Below are positions 8,901 through 21,495 of a DNA stretch of 21,495 nt, one piece after another. The notes beneath the pieces are model-generated. The model had not been told where the DNA came from. It saw nothing but the letters and a program-made list of their open reading frames with translations, and made no database searches. The stretch is from positions 36,061 to 57,555 of the forward strand of contig NW_003546641.1 in NCBI RefSeq assembly GCF_000090795.2. The letters run 5' to 3'. The DNA comes from Amphimedon queenslandica (taxonomy: Eukaryota; Porifera; Demospongiae; Haplosclerida; Niphatidae). Made by a program: the position numbers and the translations under genes. Positions within the stretch are counted from its first letter, which is position 1; every line of letters starts with the position of its first letter.

Positions 8901-11193
8901 AGTAATGATGAATATGATTTTATATAATTATTTCTATTGTGCTGTATTAATAATAGATTCTGTTGCTTTTACTAATAATAATTTCGGTTCTGGAGTTGGT
9001 AAGATATTCATGGATGATGTTCAGTGTTCTGGCAATGAAGCAAGACTCATTGACTGTACTTATGACTCAATAACTTCTGACTGCACTCATTCAAGAGATG
9101 CTGGTGTTCGCTGCCAATGTATGTTTATGTGCAATTAAAGGATTTATTATTATTATTTCTCTATTTTAAACAGTGTTGCCTGTTGTGGTTACGTCATCAT
9201 CCACAATACAGCTGCAGTCTTCCACTCAAGTATTGACATCATCTTCTGTGACATTATCAAGTCAAGTTATAATTTTGTCTTCTGATTTTTCCTCTTCAAT
9301 TGTTAAAACTTCAGCATCTCCATCACCATCTCCTTATAAATCTCCTTCGACATCTTTTAATGAATCTCCATCACCATCTCCTTATAAATCTCCTTCGACA
9401 TCTTTTAATGAATCTCCATCACCATCTCCTTATAAATCTCCTTCGACATCTTTTAATGAATCTTCATCACCATCTCCTTATAAATCTTCTTCACCATCTT
9501 TTAATGAATCTCCATCACCATCTCCTTATAAATCTCCTTCGACATCTTTTAATGAATCTCCATCACCATCTCCTTATAAATCTCCTTCGACATCTTTTAA
9601 TGAATCTTCATCACCATCTCCTTATAAATCTTCTTCACCATCTTTTAATGAATCTCCATCACCATCTCCTTATAAATCTCCTTCGACATCTTTTAATGAA
9701 TCTCCATCTCCTTATAAATCTCCTTCGACATCTTTTAATGAATCTCCATCACCATCTCCTTATAAGTCTCCTTCACCATCTTTTAATGAATCTCCATCAC
9801 CATCTCCTTATAAATCTCCTTCGCCATCTTTTAATGAATCTCCATCACCATCTCCTTATAAATCTCCTTCGCCATCTTTTAATGAATCTCCATCTCCTTA
9901 TAAATCTCCTTCACCATCCTTAACCAAGCCTCTTTCACGATTTTTTACTAAATCTGCTTCGCCATCTTTTTCTCCATCTACATCTCCTTATAAATCTCCT
10001 TCGCCATCTTTTAATGAATCTCCATCACCATCTCCTTATAAATCTCCTTTGCCATCTTTTAATGATACAACATCACCCTCTCCCTCACCATCATCTTCAA
10101 TATCCCCCTACAAATCTTCATCATCACCTAATACAATCACAAGTATATCTTCATATATTAAATTTTTATTTTACATTGCTATAGGCTCTACTCCTTCTCC
10201 TACTTGTCCCTCATCAATAGCAAGTATATCTCTTGAAAATACAATGACTACACTGCTTACTAACTACAGTATAGCAACTGTAAGTATATATCTGTTTTAG
10301 GCTATAGTAATTATTTTTTTTAATTACCAGTTTACTAGTTCTGCTCAGGAGAGGTTTAAGCAAATCACAGCTGAGATTGTAGAGAACTACTGCACATTCT
10401 TCAAGCAAGACTGCAATCCAATAAAACTGACAGATGAAATGAAGTATTTGCAATCTTATAATGTATGTAGACAATAGTTCTATATTTTCATTGTAGGACT
10501 GATGGTAGTATATGTGTGGTGATCACAAGGATACAGTCTGGAGGATCAACCAACAAGAGAGCTACCAATGACCAAACATTAGTGACATTCTTTGTCACAC
10601 TAAATGATGGAGCTGGCCTGCTACCAGTAACTGCTCTAACCGTCTCTGTTGAGGTATCTTTATATGATTGGATTATGATTTCATGCTGTTTTAAGTACTG
10701 TCTACATGCTTCTGCCATTTAAAAAAATTTAGTTAATGCCTATATAATTGTTATCATTATTGTTTTGTTTCTTATAGGCTGGAATAAGAAATGGAAACTA
10801 CAATATTTTTTCAGAAGTTGTTATAGTTAGTGGATCAACCAGCTCTTCCACTACTACACCATCAGCAACACTGAGTTCATCTTCATCTACTGGAACAACT
10901 GTTGGAGTTACTGTGGGAGTCGTATTACTTGTCATGATAACCATAGGAGTCATTGTCATAGTACTGGTGTTTATGTAAGTTAAAGAAAAGTGGGGGGTGT
11001 GAATATTCTACATGTTTGGTATAGGGTTCTGAGAGGAAAAAGAGAAAATCAGTACAACACTGGGGCTGAAGTTTTTGAGAATTTAGTGACAAAAGGTTCG
11101 AACTCTATTAATAGTGGTCCAGTGTTTAGGTCTGTGCTGGAAGAGTCAGAAAAGAAATTCTCTAATCCTATGTATGGTCACGATGATGATTAA
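2868..11193 (+). CDS. Multi-SRCR transmembrane receptor, 14 SRCR domains (gene B, complete)
   Basis: 35 exons: 2868-2919; SRCR exons 2967-3134, 3183-3347, 3399-3563, 3614-3772, 3820-3996, 4046-4210, 4452-4616, 4665-4823, 4871-5047, 5096-5260, 5305-5469, 5518-5676, 5724-5900, 5949-6113, 6158-6322, 6369-6527, 6573-6749, 6798-6962, 7009-7173, 7226-7387, 7436-7612, 7660-7824, 7869-8033, 8087-8248, 8296-8472, 8522-8686, 8740-8901, 8957-9118; stalk 9174-10142; then 10185-10279, 10331-10443, 10497-10653, 10778-10974, 11025-11193. The total is 6411 nt, or 2136 residues. A signal peptide ([15 protein letters not shown]) is followed by 14 SRCR domains ([28 protein letters not shown] motifs), a Ser/Pro stalk with NES sequons, the juxtamembrane domain, a transmembrane helix and a tail with FSNPMYG. 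Domain-level SRCR introns are all phase 1. It would act at the cell surface in ligand binding; the ligand is unknown. The main uncertainty is the first exon and weak donors at 7174, 8034 and 8687. Confidence 0.88.
3399..8739 (+). repeat. Six-copy tandem array of a two-SRCR, four-exon unit
   Basis: A four-exon unit (one beta-type then one alpha-type SRCR domain) starts at 3399, 4452, 5305, 6158, 7009 and 7869. Spacing is 1053, 853, 853, 851 and 860 bp; the first is longer only because of a 190-bp insertion. Introns are near-identical between copies, for example the CCTTTTCAATAGCAAT stretch after each alpha domain. Alpha domains open with [12 protein letters not shown], which has two N-glycosylation sequons; beta domains open with [10 protein letters not shown]. 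The first domain of the gene (2967-3347) is a diverged alpha type and the last (8740-9118) is of neither type. Confidence 0.92.
4242..4429. mobile_element. 188-bp MITE with TA target duplication in a gene B intron
   Basis: The element begins CCATATAGGGCGTATATTTC and ends AAATATATCCCCTATACGG, imperfect terminal inverted repeats, and is flanked by TA at 4240-4241 and 4430-4431. The paralogous introns at 5261-5304, 6963-7008 and 7825-7868 lack it and read AGCAATATTGTAC across the site, so they serve as empty sites. It has no coding capacity. TA duplication fits a Tc1/mariner-type non-autonomous element. It enlarges this intron to 241 bp against 44-46 bp in the siblings. Confidence 0.88.
9317..10066 (+). 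repeat. Coding 48-bp minisatellite of the gene B stalk
   Basis: About 15 units of a 16-residue motif, [16 protein letters not shown], in a single open frame; some units are 14 residues and units 13-15 are degenerate. Because FNE is followed by S, most units create an NES N-glycosylation sequon. Units 2-4 and 5-7 form a duplicated three-unit, 144-bp higher-order repeat in which the third member reads [16 protein letters not shown]. The stalk should be extended and glycosylated, holding the SRCR domains away from the membrane. Copy number is likely to vary between individuals. Confidence 0.93.
10185..10830 (+). other. Conserved juxtamembrane domain of gene B
   Basis: Exons 10185-10279, 10331-10443, 10497-10653 and the start of 10778-10974 encode the counterpart of the gene A block at 472-1780, with the same four cysteines and the same intron phases (1, 0, 2, 0). 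The main difference is a five-residue insertion (NKRAT) after GGST. Family unassigned. Confidence 0.6.
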
Positions 11194-11383
11194 ACAAGAA
11201 ACAATTATTACTAACTAAATCATTAACTAATTTTTTTATAAGTGTATGCTAAGACCCCCATTTTTTCAATAGCCAGAATTGTGTCATAAAATGTAGTAAA
11301 ATGGAAAACTCTCTCCTAGCAAATTAAACAATTCATCAAAATTCAATTTTGATAGTAAATCATTCACACTTTCTAATTATTTA
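11194..11383. other. 3' flank of gene B
   Basis: AT-rich sequence after the TAA at 11191-11193. No canonical AATAAA is visible within the first 100 bp and no coding exon is seen. Confidence 0.4.
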
Positions 11384-11588
11384 CCGTATAGTGGGTATAT
11401 TTTGTCTGGAAAAATGTTCGTTCTAAGCAGGATTAGAAATTTTCTTTCGTTTTATTTTCGTTCTGAGCAGCCATTTTGCACACGTGGCATTAAGGAAACG
11501 CCTTTTTCGTTTGGAAAATGTTCATTCCACAAGAAATGAGAACGAAAAAAACGAAATTAAACTTGAACGGAATATACCCGCTATACAG
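11384..11588. mobile_element. 205-bp MITE with TA flanks
   Basis: Terminal inverted repeats CCGTATAGTGGGTATATT and AATATACCCGCTATACAG with TA on both sides (11382-11383, 11589-11590). The outer ~12 bases match the ends of the element at 4242-4429 (CC.TATAG.GGG), while the interiors look unrelated, so the two are probably distinct non-autonomous derivatives of one transposase family. Confidence 0.75.
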
Positions 11589-11689
11589 TATAATGCATTG
11601 GAAAATGTAATAAAAATGTAGAATTCTCTCTTTGTAAATTTTGATAAAATTTGACCTGAGACCATGTACTGTAGTACAGGGACTTTGGC

Positions 11690-11866
11690 CCAATTAGTTC
11701 CATTGGCACAAAATTTTTCACAAGCAAAACCCATTAGTTCCATTGTCACAAAATCTGTGACAAAAACACATTAGTTCCATTGTCAAGAAATCCAAAACAA
11801 GCAAAAAACCAATTGGTTCAATTGCTACAAAATCCGTGACAAGCAAAAACTCATTTGTAGTACAGG
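11690..11866. repeat. ~40-bp minisatellite, four degenerate units
   Basis: The word ATTAGTTCCATTG (last copy ATTGGTTCAATTG) recurs at 11693, 11733, 11770 and 11812, each followed by a CACAAAAT..GTGACAAGCAAAAAC-like tail. The block is embedded inside one ~187-bp unit; the unit's GTAGTACAGGGA sequence occurs on both sides of it. Confidence 0.7.
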
Positions 11867-11969
11867 GATTAATTGAGTAAATTTTTGAGCAGCTTCAAAA
11901 ATTCGTAAAAAATCCAATTCGGATCAGAATCAATTCAAACTTTCTACACAACGTAAGTACATGTATTAG

Positions 11970-12311
11970 CAGGGGCGTATCTAGGAATTGGTGAAGGGGG
12001 GTGCTGAGGGCGCGCGAAGCGCGCCGCGATTTTGGCCACACCCACTTTTACGGCGGTAAAACGGCCTTTTCCTGCATTTTCGTCAATTACGGGTGGGGCC
12101 AAAATCATTTCAAGCATACTGCTCTGTTACTGATACTTCTGATTGCTCCTTAAAGCACTGGAAACTGCTGAAATCATGATAAGGGGGCTAGATAACTTTG
12201 TTAAGAGGCTTGGTAGTGATGCAAGAGTCCAGGACTTCAGTAATTTTTTCTGAGCCCAGCCCTGAGGGGGGTGCTCAAGCCCCCTCAGCCCCCCCCCTAA
12301 ATACGCCTCTG
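11970..12311. mobile_element. 342-bp GC-rich MITE, hAT-like ends, inserted in the repeat array
   Basis: The ends are CAGGGGCGTATCTAGG and CCTAAATACGCCTCTG in inverted orientation, flanked by direct repeats TATTAG at 11964-11969 and 12312-12317. A sibling unit at 13137-13150 shows the uninterrupted site (GTATTAGCATCAG). The interior is much richer in G and C than its surroundings, with GCGCGCGAAGCGCGC near the left end. CAGGGG-type ends suggest the hAT superfamily, whose duplications are normally 8 bp; the clean match here is 6 bp (8 if the ends are placed asymmetrically), so the assignment is tentative. Confidence 0.75.
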
Positions 12312-12764
12312 TATTAGATTCAAAAAATGTAATAAAAATGAAGAATTCTCTCCTTATAAATTTTGGCAAAATGTGGCCAAAAACCATGTACTATAGTACA
12401 GGGACTTTGGCTCAATTTTGAAGCAACTTAAAAATTTATAAAAATCCAATTTTGATTGGAATCAGTCCAAACTTTCTACACAACATAAGTACATGTATAT
12501 GTACCAGAAAATGTAATAAAAATGAAGAATTCTCTCCTTGTCAATTTTGCCAAAATGTGGCCAATGACCATGTACTTATAGTACAGGTACTTTGGCTCAA
12601 TTTTTGAGCAACTTACAAAATTCGTAAAAAATCTAATTTTGATCGGAATCAGTTCAAACTTTCTACACAACATAAGTACATGCATATGCATCAAGAAAGA
12701 TTATAAAAATGAAGAATTCTCTCCTTGCCAATTTTGGCAAAATTTGGCCGATGACCCTGTACTA

Positions 12765-12845
12765 TTAGTAACGCGGTAGCGTTACTAAGTAGGATTCACC
12801 CCCAAACAAAATGGCTGCCACGACTTTTGCAGCCTTGCTATACCT
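12765..12845. repeat. ~80-bp hairpin-bearing insertion in the repeat array
   Basis: One ~187-bp unit is interrupted in the middle of its central palindrome by about 79 bp. The insert starts with a perfect 10-bp stem, TTAGTAACGC / GCGTTACTAA with loop GGTA (12765-12788), and contains a second inverted pair GGCTGC / GCAGCC (12813-12834). No coding potential. Confidence 0.6.
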
Positions 12846-13314
12846 AGTACAGGTACTTTGGCTCAATTTTTGAGCAACTTACAAAATTCGTAAAAAATCT
12901 AATTTTGATTGGAATCAGTTCAAACTTTCTACACAACATAAGTACATGTATATGTATCAAGAAAGATTATAAAAATGAAGAATTCTCTCCTTGCTAATTT
13001 TGGCAAAATTTGGCTGGTGACCCTGTACTATATAGTACAGGTACTTTGGCTTAATTTTTGAGCAACTTAAAAAACTCTTTAAAAATCCAATTTTAATCAG
13101 AATCAATTCAAACTTTCTACGCAACATAAGTACATGTATTAGCATCAGAAAATGTAATAAAAATGAAGAATTCTCTCCTTGTCAATTTTGCCAAATGTAG
13201 CCCATGACCACCATGTACATAGACTATAGACTATATACCAATCTTTTATCCCGTGTTAATTAATATAAAGGACAAACATGAAAAATAAAAATGACAAAAT
13301 GATCGGTTTTACTA

Positions 13315-13320
13315 TTTATT
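13315..13320 (-). terminator. Candidate poly(A) signal of the minus-strand small gene
   Basis: AATAAA on the minus strand, overlapping the last base of the TGA stop codon. This implies a very short 3' UTR. Confidence 0.5.
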
Positions 13321-13907
13321 CATGTTATACCATCTACAATAAAAATCCCACTAATGTTGCTGTGATTTTGTGGTGAGTCATATTTCTTTGCTTTGGAAGC
13401 TTCCACTGGACCCAAAGGAGTGACTTTAGTTCGTCTATACTTGATAGTTCGAAACCTATAGCAATAGGATCACAAGTATAGAGGCAAAAGTTTACATAAG
13501 TGATTTAAAGTTGCCACCAATTTTGTTCAGCTTTGAGCATGCAAGTAACATGCATCCCGTGTTTTCAAGTCAAGAAAGAATTTTTTTATTTGAGTTGCAG
13601 CAGGTAATGTCCCAATCCCACCTCTAATTGAGAGTCCCACTATCATGTACAGTACACATAAAACTACCAATAGCAACGTACACGAAAAAGAGAGCCACAG
13701 TAGACAGCAGAGCCATCAAAAGTACAGCTGCTAGCATTCCAACTACAATAACAATGATATTAGAGGGACTGAGACCACCTCCGCCGCCACAGTTACTAAT
13801 GACACTACTAGACGGAAACAAAATGGAAGAGGGATCTATCAGAGATGGTAAATAAATGGATCAGAGCCTCAGAAATACTCACCATTCACTTCTTCACAGT
13901 CAGCCAT
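13320..13907 (-). CDS. Small single-pass membrane protein, 104 residues, unknown family
   Basis: Three exons on the minus strand: 13907-13883, 13835-13682, 13455-13320 (25, 154 and 136 nt). Donors are GTGAGT and GTACGT; both acceptors are AG after short pyrimidine-rich tracts. The start context (AAAATGG) is favourable. The protein opens MADCEEVND, then a Ser-rich segment, CGGGGG, a transmembrane helix (about residues 35-60, NIIVIVVGMLAAVLL onward), an immediate basic stop-transfer FRTIKYRRTK, and a tail of ~40 polar residues ending GIFIVDGIT. There is no cleavable signal peptide, so an N-out/C-in anchor is the likely topology. Unspliced reading would stop at 13624 after 78 residues; I prefer the three-exon form because it places basic residues right after the helix. 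The family is not recognised. Confidence 0.65.
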
Positions 13908-14470
13908 TTTTCGAAGGGAGTGGCTCCATTAATACAATACAAGGGCGTGGCTCATTCTTTTACGTTATAGAGGGCGGATCGGGCTTGCCATTTTTTGTGT
14001 AAGAAGAGCGTCTCTTGTCACAGAGGTAAGATAACATATCAAATAACTGTATAAACTATCCTGTGGCCTTTGTTTTCATTTGCCGCATGACTCCTTATCT
14101 CCTTAAAATAAAAGCGAACCCTGACTTGCTATGCGCGTGCATGTATTACATGATGACGTTAATAGTAGTAACGTTTAATGCATTGAAACTGTGCCCAATG
14201 TTCACAATAGATCAGTTTTGCACACTAAAAACGAGCACAATAGCAATGCATTGTGGTTTGTTTTTCTCACTGGATACCAAAGCAATGTCTGCTCAGCATT
14301 GATATCTGTCCATGCATGCAGCCTTATCAAGAGATATTATGGCAACTTAACATGCCGCTCCATTAATGATGCAGCAACAGCAAAGCATTTCTGCAATGTG
14401 TACACATCATGTCTTAAATTTGCATACAAGTATACTATTTAATAAAATTTCTTTATTGATAGCTTGCAAT
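13908..14470. promoter_or_regulatory. Divergent upstream region shared by the small gene and the second SRCR gene
   Basis: The two start codons lie 563 bp apart on opposite strands. Close to the small gene there are two imperfect copies of AAGGG[A/C]GTGGCTC at 13914 and 13941, 27 bp apart; the second contains GGGCGTGGC, the form of a Sp/KLF GC-box. A further AGAGGGCGG lies at about 13971. No convincing TATA box is seen. A shared promoter is an inference from geometry. Confidence 0.45.
14026..14462 (+). other. Possible 5' UTR intron of the second SRCR gene
   Basis: A strong donor GAG|GTAAGA at 14026 and an acceptor TTTCTTTATTGATAG ending at 14462, eight bases upstream of the ATG at 14471, would define a 437-bp intron in the leader. 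The open frames inside it have no recognisable domain and no conserved partner, so I treat the stretch as non-coding. Confidence 0.35.

Positions 14471-21495
<7,025 letters not shown>

Larger units (their letters stand above)
11590..13215 (+). repeat. Array of ~187-bp repeats with nested insertions
   Basis: Successive units share CTACACAACATAAGTACATG at 11944, 12476, 12663, 12929 and 13117 (small variations). Spacing is 187 and 188 bp where uninterrupted; 532 and 266 bp elsewhere are explained by insertions of about 348 and 79 bp. Each unit has a near-perfect palindrome around TGTACTATATAGTACA. Short open frames in this region repeat with the units and are not genes. Confidence 0.85.

Noticed and set aside
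9300..9923. Long open frame rich in Leu, His and Asn over the stalk
   Set aside because: It is the +1-shifted reading of the 48-bp minisatellite; a repeat whose length is a multiple of three leaves several frames open. The Ser/Pro frame joins its flanking exons and is the real one.
10488..10718. Minus-strand 76-residue frame
   Set aside because: It is antisense to the conserved juxtamembrane exon of gene B, whose plus-strand frame is conserved in gene A.
11490..13145. Several 60-86 residue minus-strand frames
   Set aside because: They recur with the ~187-bp repeat units and MITEs and share FFIFITFS-like strings that come from the repeat.
13624..13821. Unspliced 65-residue form of the small minus-strand gene
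   Set aside because: It starts at an internal Met after an exon acceptor and ends without a basic stop-transfer; the spliced three-exon form is more coherent.
14063..14442. Overlapping open frames upstream of the second SRCR gene
   Set aside because: They carry no domain or splice continuity and lie in the probable 5' UTR intron.

Overview
The window looks like a compact, AT-rich animal genome, most likely a demosponge close to Amphimedon queenslandica. I infer this from very small introns (mostly 44-55 bp, GT-AG, nearly all phase 1), long runs of scavenger receptor cysteine-rich (SRCR) domains, Ser/Pro-rich stalks and short intergenic spaces. This is recognition from the sequence; no search was run. 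There is no sign of prokaryotic operons, rRNA, tRNA or CRISPR.

Layout: (A) 1-2195, plus strand, the 3' end of a membrane protein: Ser/Pro/Thr-rich stalk, a conserved cysteine-containing juxtamembrane domain, one transmembrane helix, and a tail with an NPLY motif. (B) 2868-11193, plus strand, a complete 35-exon gene predicted to encode 2136 residues: signal peptide, 14 SRCR domains each split over two exons, a Ser/Pro stalk encoded by a 48-bp minisatellite, the same juxtamembrane domain, a transmembrane helix, and a tail with NPMY. (C) 11194-13319, a repeat-rich spacer with a ~187-bp repeat array into which several other elements are inserted. (D) 13320-13907, minus strand, a small three-exon gene for a 104-residue single-pass membrane protein that I do not recognise. 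(E) 13908-14470, a shared divergent upstream region. (F) 14471-21495, plus strand, the 5' part of a second SRCR gene: signal peptide plus 15 complete SRCR domains and a sixteenth that runs off the edge, with a recent ~2.96-kb, seven-domain tandem duplication.

Genes A and B share their last five exons in sequence and phase (apart from one intron that is long in A), so they are tandem paralogues whose tails may signal or recycle in related ways. Gene B domains alternate between a type that keeps the acidic residues expected to bind a divalent cation in SRCR domains and a type that has lost them; every SRCR domain of the third gene that can be read at those sites keeps them. Together this is a cluster of large, fast-changing SRCR surface or secreted proteins, a plausible aggregation, recognition or innate-immunity locus. 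That role is inferred from the family and not shown by the sequence.
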